Shown here piece by piece: positions 21,958-32,335 of a DNA stretch of 64,000 nt. Origin of the DNA: Trichoderma breve (Eukaryota > Ascomycota > Sordariomycetes > Hypocreales > Hypocreaceae); NCBI RefSeq assembly GCF_028502605.1, contig NC_079232.1, forward strand, positions 6,386,001 through 6,450,000, in the 5' to 3' direction. Both the position numbers and the translations under genes were made by a program. Under the pieces are notes generated by a model. It saw only the letters and a program-made list of their open reading frames with translations. It was not told the origin of the DNA and ran no database searches. Within the stretch, counting starts at the first letter, position 1. Every line of letters begins with the position of its first letter.

Positions 21958-24900
21958 ATGGGAGAATCCTCCGCTGATACAATGTCTGAAAATAGATATG
22001 ACCCGACACTCTTGTCGAATTCCAAGGTCAACAACGCGGGCGTCGCTCTGCCAAGCTCTGATCTGACGCCATCGCGAGACTTGGTCTTGACCGCCCTTGC
22101 TCAGCTGGCCGTCTTCCAGACGGGCACAGAAAGAGCCTTCATCTCCCTTTTTGACGTGGAGCATCAGTATTTTGTCGCTGAAGCAACTAGGACGCTGCTC
22201 ACTTCACCAGATGACTCCGATCTGGGGCTTTGGATGGTTGGTACCGCCATTCCTCGTGCACACAGCACTTGCGAGTATACTCTTCTCGAGTCAGATCGCC
22301 TTGAGAGAGCGCGCGAGCACGCAATCCTCACAGACCCATCTCAGTTTGACCATTGCGAAAATGATGGCGATTCAACCCAGCTGCCGGTTCTCGTGGTCCC
22401 CGATCTCTCTACTGACGAGCGTTTCAAGATGAAGCCGTACTGCCGACCTGGAGGTGGACACCGCTTCTATGCTTCTGTGCCTATTCGGACGCAGAGAGGC
22501 ATCAACATTGGCGTGCTCTGTGTTGTGAGCCCCGAACCAGATCGCAGATGGATCGACCGCTACTCGAATTTGATGCGTAGCCTGTCCGTGGCCATCATGG
22601 ATCATCTGGAGGCCAATTTTTCAAAGGTGGCCTACCGCCGGAGCGAGCGCATGATTCGAGGCCTCGGCTACTTCGTCGAAGGAAAGGCCACCGAATCATC
22701 TTGGGCCTCAGTTGCTGGTAGGGAGACGTTTACGGAAACCCCGGACGCCTTGTTTCTGGCTCGCCAGGGACTCATGGGAGAAGCTGAGACTACTAATAAC
22801 GGGCCACCTGTTTCTGAAGCGACCGCCCACTCAACTCCCAACTCTGAGAGATCTCTTTCGCCAGACGGTGACCGGCTCGACCCCAATCGCAAAAAGGACC
22901 GCCCAGGAAAGCCAGCAGCAGAGACGAAATGGGCCGACAACTTTGTTCCAGGACCCAACCCAATGATGGACACGTTTTCTGAAGCCGCCATGATCATCCG
23001 CGAGTCGCTGGAGACTGATGGATGTCTCTTCCTGGACGCAGCCCCTGGATCGTTTGGCTCCTATGGTAAGAGAAAGGGCCGCTCCTCAGGCCACCCTTCT
23101 TTCCGAGACATCGACAGTAGCAGTAACGATGACGATGAGGACGACGACGATAGCGGCAGCGATTTCGAAGAAGATGCCGAGCTAGAGTCTCAAGCAGGCG
23201 ATGCTGGTGCCAACACCGGCGGTACTAACGGTACCAACGCCGAGGCCAAGCAGTGGCCAACAGCTCAGGTGCTAGGATATGCGGCAACGGAAAGCCGGCG
23301 GTCCAAGTTTGAGGACGGTTCGCTTCGGAGGATTAACATGCCGCAGAAGTTCCTCGCAAAGCTCCTCCAGAGGTATCCCAAGGGCCACATCTTCAACTTT
23401 GGTGTCAACGGAGAGCTGCAGTCGAGCGACTCGTCCGACGACGACGGTTGGCTGACGGACCTTACCCAAGACGCCATCTCGCCCCTTCAGCCCGATCCGC
23501 CGCTGCCCCCTCAGGACGACGCCTCCCAGTCTAAGCGACAGAGGCGGCCTTGGGCGCGCCACAACGAGGGAAAGATTATCCAAGAAGTGTTTCCCAAGGC
23601 CAGGAGCGTTGCCTTTGTCCCCGTCTGGGACCCTAGAAAGCAGAGGTGGTGCGCGGGAGGCTTTGTCTACACCCTGACCCCGACTCGCATCTTTACCGTG
23701 GGAGGAGAGTTGAATTTCCTACGGGCCGTGAGCATCTTGGCGATTGCAGAGACGCTCCGCTTGAAGACTTTTGCAGCTAACCAGGCAAAGTCTGATGCCC
23801 TGAGCTCTCTCTCTCACGAACTGCGCTCTCCCTTGCACGGAGCCGTACTGGGCATCGAGCTGCTTCGCGACACCGAACTGACCGTCTTCCAGGGCAACAT
23901 CGCTCACACCATCGAGATTTGCTGCCGCACACTCGTCGACACGGTCGACCACCTCCTCGACTACTCCAAGGTCAATAGATTTATCCAGACGAGACGTACA
24001 GGAGGTCAAGCGTCGGAACCTAGAGGGCTACGACCAGGAACAGCCAGATCGGTCGAAGAAGGCATGCTCAGTCTCTACAAGCACATCCGGCTGGACGGCA
24101 TCGTCGAAGAGGTCATGGACGGCGTCTACGCCGGCTTCAATTTCATGCACATGGCCCTGCAGCTCGCCAAGCACAAGAACTCGGCGCACTCATCGGACTG
24201 GACGGCTATGCGCCGCCTGGACGCCATGCAAGCTATGGAGGAGCTGGGGTCCAACGGCAAGATTGCGCTGGGCGAGGTGACCGTCTTCCTGGAAATCGAT
24301 CACGCCTTCAACTGGCGGTTCTACACGCAGCCCGGCGCCATTCGACGCATCGTCATGAACCTGCTCGGCAACTCGCTCAAGTACACGCAAAAGGGCTCCA
24401 TCAAGGTGCGCCTGACCCAGTCTAAGCCGAAGCGCAAATCGTCTGCCGACGCCATCGTCCACATCATCGTGTCCGACACTGGCAAGGGTATAGGAGAGGA
24501 CTATCTGCGCAACGACCTTTTCAAGCCCTTCTCGCAGGAGGACCATCTCGCCCCTGGAACCGGCCTGGGTCTCAGCTTCGTCAAGCAGATTACGTCGCAG
24601 CTTAGGGGCCGCGTCAATGTCGACAGCCGAGTCAACGTGGGCACCATTGTCAAGGTCTCGCTGCCTCTCATGCAGACGCTGACACCTCCCGACGGCACCC
24701 CTTTACTCGCCGAGAACGAGGGCGATCTCGACAAGCACGTTGCCGAGGCCGCGGGCCTTCGCGTGCGTCTCCTGGGCTTCGATATTGGCAGGCGGGCTAA
24801 GCGACGAATGCTGGATGGGAGCTACACGGAGCTGCTCGTGGAGGTTGAGCGCATCTGCCGTGACTGGCTGGGTCTCAACATCATCACCGAGGCCGAGGCT

Positions 24901-25869
24901 GAACAACAGCCGCCCGACTGCGTCATCTGGATCGAAGACACGCTTGCCAACTCTCCGCTGGAGAACCTCATGCAAGGGCCTCCTTGCGTGGTGCTATGCA
25001 AAAACACATTGGTGGCGTACAAGAGCGCGGCGCAGTTTGAACGGGTCAAAGCGCACCGGATCTTTGAATTCGTTGCTCAGCCGTAAGTAGTATCCCTTGT
25101 CCCTAATATTACATGTTGGCCCCCTTTTTCCCCTTCATCATTCACTGACTTTACCTTCTCTTGTATCAGTATGGGGCCCCGTAAACTCGCCAAAGCTATA
25201 GCACTAGCCTTCAAGCGCGGCCGCGAACTGAAAGCCATGCCCCTGTCCCCCATCACGCCTCGCCAGGAATTCCTCCCCGTGGTGCCCGACCTCCTCAGCA
25301 ACGTTAAGACCCAGCTGCCCGCGCCCACGCCGCGCCTTCAAGCGCTGCAGAACCTCCTCACCGAGAGCGAGAAGCCCGCAAAGCCCAGCGTCGCCGTCGT
25401 CGATGCTCCCGCTGCAGACCCCGAGCCTGCCTGCGAGCCCACGCCAGAGTTCCTGCTCGTCGAGGACAACAGCATCAACCTCGACATCCTCTCCATCTAC
25501 ATGAAGAAGCTCGGCCGCCCCTACCACACGGCGACCAACGGCGCCGAAGCCCTGAGCGCGTACAAGCTCAACCCGAAACACTGCAAGTACATCTTCATGG
25601 ACGTGTCGATGCCCATCATGGATGGCTTTGAGGCTACGCGCCGCATCCGTGCCTACGAGCGCGACAACCAGATCAAGCCCGCCATCATCTTCGCCCTCAC
25701 GGGGCTCGCCTCGGAGAGCGCCCAGCAGGAGGCCTTTGGAAGTGGCGTCGACCTGTTCCTGACCAAGCCCGTCAAGCTTAAGGAGCTGGGCATGATCCTC
25801 CGGTCCAGGGGCTTGCTTCCCGAGGAGCCCTTGGTGGTTGTGACCAAGAACGGGACTCATATGGCCTAG
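21958..25869 (+). CDS. Hybrid sensor histidine kinase (GAF-HisKA-HATPase-REC)
   Basis: This is a cytosolic-type hybrid histidine kinase that feeds a His-Asp phosphorelay. The model is join(21958..25082,25170..25869), 1274 aa; the 87-nt intron joins the kinase part to the receiver part in frame. Residues ~55-220 form a GAF-like sensor (FISLFDVEHQYFVAEAT, the CEYTLL segment, FYASVPIRTQRGINIGVLCV). Residues ~365-420 are acidic and low-complexity. HisKA carries the phospho-accepting H620 in SSLSHELRSPLHG. The ATPase domain shows the N box from N801 (NLLGNSLKYTQ), the G1 box with D840 (SDTGKGIG), and GTGLGLSFVKQI. The receiver has FLLVEDNSINLDIL, the phospho-acceptor D1186 in FMDVSMPIMDG, and the lysine in LTKPVKL. 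There are no membrane segments. A second in-frame ATG eight codons in (MSENRYD) is an alternative start. Confidence 0.94.
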
Positions 25870-26527
25870 AGCCAATGGGCTTCTTTTTCTTATTTCTGAT
25901 TACTTTCATCGTTATACTAATCTTCATTTCCATTCATCTTTTCGGTTTCAGCTCTGATTTTTAATGTTACTTCAGAGAAGAGGGTAAACATTCAAGGGTG
26001 TCAAGGGGCAAAAACAGGTTCACAGGCCACGCCGGCTAAAAGGGATAGGTTCTGGAAGGGCATCGTTTTTCTTTTTCTTTTCCTTTTCTTACTTTTTTCA
26101 TTCATCTTCGACAAACAAGGTTTTCACTTTTACGACTGTCATTACTTGGGGCAAATCTAAAACAGAAGACGAAAACAAAAAAAAAAAAAATAAAAAAAAT
26201 AAAGTACGCGACATTTGAATCAGACAAATCTCGCCGGACACTTACAACGAACGACACGCGTGGTTCTTTACTTTCTCTTTGTCAACACAGTTGCAATAGA
26301 TACACGCACACATTTAAGGCGACATGGGGAGTATACGGAACTCAAGAGGGAACTTATGACGATGTTATGTTATTCTATAATCTTTGCTTTGCTTCAGTTA
26401 TTTTTCAAGAACGGTAGATGCGGTTCGGAAATAACGGTACTTTGCATTTACTCATAATGAAATCGTACAATTTTGATAAATAACTTATATGTGTCTTATA
26501 ATATGTGCGTGTGTATAAACAGTATAA
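25870..26527. other. Convergent 3' spacer, AT-rich
   Basis: The spacer lies between the convergent histidine kinase and amylase genes. It holds T-rich stretches, a long A run near 26177-26205 and no ORF of note. It presumably contains both 3' UTRs. Confidence 0.45.
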
Positions 26528-28057
26528 TCATGAAGACAGCAACACAATCGGGTTGCCATTCGTCACATTCAAGCAAAGCTGCCCATTGCCATCTGCGGAA
26601 TACGTCGGACCCTTGCCTTCGTCAAACACATTCTGCCACTGGCCGTTAGGAACCTGCGTGCCGAAGCAGTACTGAGCCGAGCTCCCGCCCCCGCCGTTGG
26701 TCGTAAAGGCCACCATCTTGCCACCGGCGCGGCTGAAAGCATACGCCGTGCTCTCCACGTACAAGTGCTTGTGGTCGTTGTCGGCGAGCCCGCCCACGGC
26801 GTGCTTGGCATAGGTGAGCTTGGAGATGGCATCGTACATGTCGGACTGGGTGTTGAAGCCGCTGCGCCAGAGGTCCTCTCTGTTAGCGGGATCGTTGCTC
26901 CCTGAATAGGCCTGCTCGGTGCCGTAGTAGACAATGGGGATGCCTCGCCCGAGGATGGTGTAAGTCAGAGCGTTCTTGAGCAGAGCCGTGTCATTCTTGA
27001 CACTGAGGAAGCGAGGATTGTCGTGGTTATCGACAAAGGTGCCCAGCGCAGTAGGGTCCGGGAACGAGGAGCCAATCTGGTCATGCATGTTGACCATGTC
27101 CTGCGAGGAGCCCGCCTGCTGATAGAAGCGAGTCATGGGATAGTAGATGGCATAGTTGAGCAGGCCCGGCATGAGGCTGGCGTAGGGCAGCATAAAGTTT
27201 GGGTCTCCATCAAAGACCTCGCCAATGCAGTAGACGCCCGTGGCGTTGACAAAGCCGGGCCAGTAGTCTTGTTCAACGTGCTTGACGGTGTCGATGCGGA
27301 CGCCGTCGAAGCCGTAGGTCGAGACGAGGTTAGAGACCCAGTCCTGATAGAGACTCCGGATGGTAGGGCTCTGAGTGTCGAGATCCGGGAGGCCGCTGAT
27401 CCAGCAGTTTTCGACGCTGGTCTGGTTGTTGTAGTCAATGTCACATTCTGGATGATACGACGAGTTCTCGTTCAGGGGAGTTGGGAGGTCGTCAGGAATG
27501 TTGGCATAGCCCATATGATTGGCGACAACGTCCACCATCATGTAGAAGCCCTGTTTTGATACTTTTTTTAGCATGACACTTTGAAAGTAGAGGTATATAG
27601 GATGGGGGGTGAAGTATGATGTACCTTGCTATGCGCAGCATCGACGAGACTCTTTAAATCCTCCGCAGAACCATAATGAGAATTAATAGAATCGATGTCG
27701 CTTGCCCAATAACCATGATAGCCCTTATCGCTGTCTATTTAAATATAAACATTAGAAGCTCATCCAACAGATAATGCGTGAGGCTGTGTGTAACTCACTC
27801 GTAACTACGGGCGTGATCCAGATGGCGTCGAATCCCATGCCCTTGATGTAGTCCAACTTGCCCTCCAGACCTTGAAACGTTCCGCCGCAGTAGTCTCCCA
27901 GGTTTCCGCACGCACTGCCTCCGGAATCATCCGCTCCGCGGGCAACACGGTCCGTAAGGGCAAAGTAAATGGTACGAGACCTCCAGTCCGCCGTGTTCGC
28001 CGAAAGGACCGGCAGAGAAAGCTGCAAGAGCAGCGGCAGAGTGAAATGAAGCTTCAT
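26528..28057 (-). CDS. Secreted alpha-amylase (GH13, Taka-amylase type)
   Basis: This is an extracellular endo-acting alpha-amylase that cleaves alpha-1,4 bonds in starch. The model is complement(join(26528..27550,27625..27734,27799..28057)), 463 aa, with two introns of 64 and 74 nt. The N terminus MKLHFTLPLLLQLSLPVLSA is a signal peptide. The mature start TADWRSRTIYFALTDR and YCGGTFQGLEGKLDYIKGMG match fungal Taka-amylase-type enzymes. Region I is DVVANHM. The nucleophile is D210 in GVRIDTVKHV, the acid/base Glu lies in YCIGEVFDGDP, and the third Asp in FVDNHDNPRF. The C-terminal beta domain ends in LCLNVTNGNPIVLLSS; there is no CBM20 starch-binding module. It sits about 8 kb from the Zn2Cys6 gene of the maltose cluster and is a likely co-regulated partner. 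Confidence 0.95.
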
Positions 28058-29169
28058 CTTTGGCTTCTCCCTTGAAAATGCCGAGGTCAACCTAAAGGAA
28101 TAGTAATTCAAGCTGCTTGCTTGCTTCTAGCAACTGCCAAAAAAGAAATGGCAAACCACCCCGAGATATATACTCGTATGTTGCTATATCACACGTTTTC
28201 CCCTTTTCGAAAGAAACAATATCACGGCGCATAAACGACTACATCCACTCCGCAAAACATCAATATCCACGCCTGACGAGAAAAGAGCCCGCACCACTTA
28301 CAGACCTCCTGTTCTAGGCAGCCCGTGACGCTGATCCCAGATCTGCTAAGTCACCCGTCAAACACGCCCCCGACAAAGGGCCGAATGAGACATCCACAAG
28401 ACTATTCGCCAGAAGCCCGTATGAAATAGCCGTCCTGCGATATAGTATATCAAAGGGGGAAGCGCCCTTACTCGTGACAAAACCGAAAAGCGAGATTCAT
28501 GGAGCTCGTAGCGCGGTCAAGCCGGACGAAACAGCGCGGGAGAAAGCCCCGGAAACCACATGGCTAGTGATTATGCCTCTGTTTGGCGCCATTAGATCAC
28601 CAAGTCCCGGAGCCTCGAACCCCTGCGCGCTGTCGGTTTCGGCACATCTATTGGCGACTCGCACCCGGCCGGTGGCGTTCGGGCTAGAATTGCGGGGGCA
28701 GCATCCAAGCTGGAGACGTGAAGCTGAGTGGAGGGGCAAGCAAAGCAAGGGAGATTATCCAGTGTCAGAGTTGATGGCCTGAGACGCAGACCGCCCAGAA
28801 GGTTTCGAAACTGCCGGCAGAAACTTGAACCGCCATCACCACCTACCGATATGGGCTGATGAGGACATGGGCCGAGGTACGGCACTCAACCTCTTACACC
28901 CAGCTTGCGTCTCAACCACCATCAAATAGATACCGGCAGATGCTACGCTATGCGGTGACAAATTAAATCGCCGAGGCAAACATATGCAAATCTGAGCAGC
29001 AGACTAGTAGTGTTTCTTCTCCGTCAATACCTTGCTGCGCCAAAAAAAAAAAAAAAAAAAGCCACCTGAGCTCTGAGCATCATCATCACCACCAACCAAC
29101 CCCAGCTCCCAAACTCCCCCCCCAAACAGCTATCAACCACACCACACAAGCTACAAAACCCTGCCCATC
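28058..29169. promoter_or_regulatory. Divergent promoter, amylase/phosphatase
   Basis: A 1.1-kb non-coding region separates the amylase (-) and the phosphatase (+). A 19-base A run lies at 29042-29060, about 110 bases before the phosphatase ATG. I found no TCGG-N-CCGA element here by eye. Confidence 0.45.
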
Positions 29170-30023
29170 ATGTCCAAGCCGCCCATTCCCAACCTCCGAG
29201 ACATCTCCATTGCCTCGCCATCCATCTTCCGCTCCCGCCTCGTCCTCCGTTCCGCCGCGCCCCCCACCTCGCCATCCCCAGAGCTCGACGCTCTCAACAT
29301 CGACACCGTCTTCGACCTCCGCTCGGGCCTCGAGGTCTCCTCCCACTCTTCCCACGGCTCCGACTCCGCCTTTGCCGAGCAGTGGCCCGGAGGCCCTCGC
29401 CGCGTCCATGCCCCCGTATTCGCCGACGCCGACTACGGGCCCGAAGCAGTCGCCCTCCGCTTCCACGAGTATGCCTCGTCCCACCCCGTCCTCGGCTTCG
29501 TAAACGCCTACCGCTCCATCTTGAAATCCGGCGCTCCGGCGTTTGCCACCGTGCTGACGTACCTCTCTTCTGACGAGTGGGATGCGTCCGCGGAGAGACC
29601 CATCCTTGTGCACTGCACTGCAGGCAAGGATCGTACAGGCATCTTGTGCGCCTTGATATTGAGCTTGTGCAACATCCCAGACGAGGATGTGGCAAGGGAA
29701 TACGGTCTTACTACCGAAGGGCTGAAGGATGCAAAGCCCACACTTGTGAAGCGGTTGATGGCGATGCCGGCTTTTGAAGGAGACCCAGATGGTGCCGAGA
29801 GGATGCTGAGTTCAACGTGAGCTCCTTTGTTTCTGTTTTCTTCTCATCAATACGTCTTGTAAGTGGATACTGACAATTGCACAACAGACCTGAGAGCATG
29901 ATGGCTACGCTTGCCATGATCCGTGAGGAATGGGGCTCTGTTGAGGAGTACGTCGTCAACGAATGTAAACTTTCGCCCGAAGCCATTGCTCGCCTTCGAC
30001 AGAAGCTCCTGGTTGCCAACTAG
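29170..30023 (+). CDS. Tyrosine/serine protein phosphatase (Siw14-like)
   Basis: This is a small cysteine-based phosphatase of the fungal Y_phosphatase3/Siw14-like group. The model is join(29170..29816,29888..30023), 260 aa, one 71-nt intron. The P-loop is HCTAGKDRTG with catalytic C149 and R155 (C-x5-R). The N terminus NLRDIS...RSRLVLRSAAP and IDTVFDLRSGLEV, with the D in the FDLRS motif, are the family start. GILCALILSLCNIPDEDVAREY follows the P-loop. There is no signal peptide or membrane segment, so it is probably cytosolic. Relatives act on phosphotyrosine or on inositol pyrophosphates; the sequence alone does not settle which. Confidence 0.9.
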
Positions 30024-30324
30024 GTAGGCTTTTATTGCCATTCTGCACAATAGACGTTGGTCATATTGTATCGACAAATGAATTAGACGTGTCATGATGA
30101 ATAGCCTGTTTTGTGTTGGATATATATATATAATATAGTATGTAGGTATACATTGGTTATTATACATGGCTCGTGTGGTGTATGCGTACATGTATGTATG
30201 TTAGTAATACACTTTCGTCTGATCTCTCATCGGATCAAACCATTTTTCTTTCAAAGTCGTTTCAAGGTCATTTCAATGCCACCCTCCCGCCCCGTCATTC
30301 ACGCAAAGTCTATAGCCCCAGAAT

Positions 30325-31578
30325 CTACGGCACAGACGTAGGAATCTTGACCAGACCACGCTTGCGATCATCAAACGGCGCTCCATATCTCCAGCCAGTA
30401 CCCTTTCTTGACCGACCATTGCGTCCCACATCATCCGCGTTGATTTCCTTGAACCGGAATTCGTAGCGGTCCGTTGTTACTCTCGTTGTTGCCTTCTCTT
30501 CTCGCTGCTGCTCCTGCGCGATGCGTCTTGCCACCTTGTCCTCCTCCTTCTGTGTCGCCTCCTTGAATTTAGCCAGGCTTTCTTGCCGGGTCTTGCCCTC
30601 TAGAATCTCCCGCTCCATCTTGATGAGCTCAGGCTGTGGTGACCGCGCATCAACAGACAGCATGGTGTCGTGGAAGGCCTTGGCAGCGTCTTCACGGGTG
30701 AAGTGACGTGATTCTGATACTGGCACAAAGAGCTGCTGCATTGTCAACTTGTGGACGTGAATCTCATTGACGGGCTCGTGTGGCAGATTCTTCTCGCCCT
30801 CCCGGTAATACGTCTTAGGCAGCATGCTCATGACGGCTTTGGCATAGGGAGTTGCCAGCTTTTTGCCCTGTTTTCATTTTACAAGTCAGCACAGTTGTAT
30901 AACACAATACGAGTATTGCTGATGAAGTAAGAGTTAAAAAAAAAAAAAAAAGATGCAGAGGTCGGCGTATTGTCAGAACAAATATAATCGTTTTTTAACC
31001 ATGGAAATAAGTCTTCAAGACTAATCGAATTTTTGGAAATTGTCTCATCATGCAAAATGCACACAACTCTCTGTCTGTCTCGCTCAGGAGAAAGAATGGG
31101 TGACCGGTTGTCAAAAGGGAATCGGGAGGGCAAGAAAATTTGCAAAGCTCACCTCTCTCTGCCATTGCTTCTCTACCTCCTTTAGCCTCACAACAGCCGC
31201 CACCCGCCTGACGTCGACGCCCATCTCTGCTGAAACGGCCTTTAGTGACTCTCCTCTCCCCATGACCTTATCCCAAATCAGCTCCCTCGTATGCTCATCT
31301 AGCACTGGCTGGCTCCGAAACAGCGGATTTAGAGGAAACGGCTGGTCCTGCAGCGGCCCTAAATACCTTGGGCCTCCTTTGGGGTCGGCAAACTCTGAAC
31401 CTTCCCTGCCCTTGAGCCATTGGTACATCTGCTGTCGAGCCCGGCTCATCTTCTGTTGACACGGTGTCGAGCTGAAGCTTCGCACGAATGGCGCAGACTT
31501 TGATTTGCAGGATTGAACCAGACACGCATCGACCACGGGGGCCAGCGGCGTGGCAGCCGCAGATAGTCTGGGGGCCAT
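30325..31578 (-). CDS. Mitochondrial small-subunit ribosomal protein mS35
   Basis: This belongs to the eukaryotic mitochondrial regulator family (Bot1p/mS35), a component of the mitochondrial small ribosomal subunit. The model is complement(join(30325..30867,31153..31578)), 322 aa, with a rather long 285-nt intron. The N terminus is an Arg/Ser-rich presequence (FVRSFSSTPCQQ). The body begins with MYQWLKGREGSEFADPKGGP and ELIWDKVMGRGESLKAVSAEMGVDVRRVAAVVRLKEVE, a helix-turn-helix-like segment typical of the family. After the intron come ATPYAKAVMSMLPKTY, a long charged coiled coil (KFKEATQKEEDKVARRIAQEQQ), and the conserved end GTGWRYGAPFDDRKRG. The splice joins REV-less QRE to GKKLATPY in phase 0. 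Confidence 0.88.
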
Positions 31579-32335
31579 GTCTGTTCTTTGTGTATGCTTT
31601 TATCAATGTAGGTGCAAATTGATTCGGCTGGATCAGCTGCTCATTACGAATCGTGTCAATGGCTCAAAGGTCGCCGAGGCTTTTTTGTCGTCATGTCTTG
31701 TGAGCAAAGCTGGAGAGAGTATCAGAAAAGCGAAGCTTGGCCACAAATTTTCCGTCTCGGTGTCTTGTTCTCCCGCTTCCGGAGGGAGGGGCATAAGGCC
31801 ATTGGGGGCACGCACGTTTGATGGAGAAAACGAGAAAACAACCATACCGTAATAAGCGCTAGCTGTCTCCAGTCGCATAGGTAGCTCGACATAGCTCCAG
31901 TGGCAGCAAAAGAGTAAAGAATTCATCCAGACATGATTCAAAAAACAACATGTCACCAAATTACAAGAACCGGGACCTGGGAGACAGATATCTCGTGTAT
32001 ATTAAGCCTGCCACTGCTCGAGTGGACGACGCAAAATGCGTATATATATAGTACTCAGCATGCTCGCCACCATACCTTGATGCGATGCCTAGCTCTTGTC
32101 GAACAAGAGAACAAAGAAAACAAAAGATAAAGAATAAAATCATCATCCGTTCAAAAGCAAAAGGAGCTTGAAACGGGTCAGCAAATCAGCGCTAGATCCA
32201 TCCTCCTGAGAACCATTTTTTCCATGTATTTGAATCCCTCTTCCCCCCTAGTGTTGCGGGTTGCCCCTCGCCCAATATGAAAGCCGTTTCACAAAGAAAA
32301 AAAAAAGTCCTAGACTCCGGTGAATAACCATCCGT
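31579..32335. other. Intergenic region between mS35 and SSK1
   Basis: A 757-base region holding the mS35 promoter and the SSK1 3' end. TATATATATA occurs at about 32040-32050. No gene seen. Confidence 0.45.

Noticed and set aside
28590..28640. T-arm-like GGGGTTCGAGGCTCC on the minus strand
   Set aside because: No matching cloverleaf. It is an isolated TTCGA loop.
29086..29613. 175-codon Gly-rich ORF on the minus strand
   Set aside because: Antisense of the phosphatase's first exon, a side effect of its GC-rich third codon positions.
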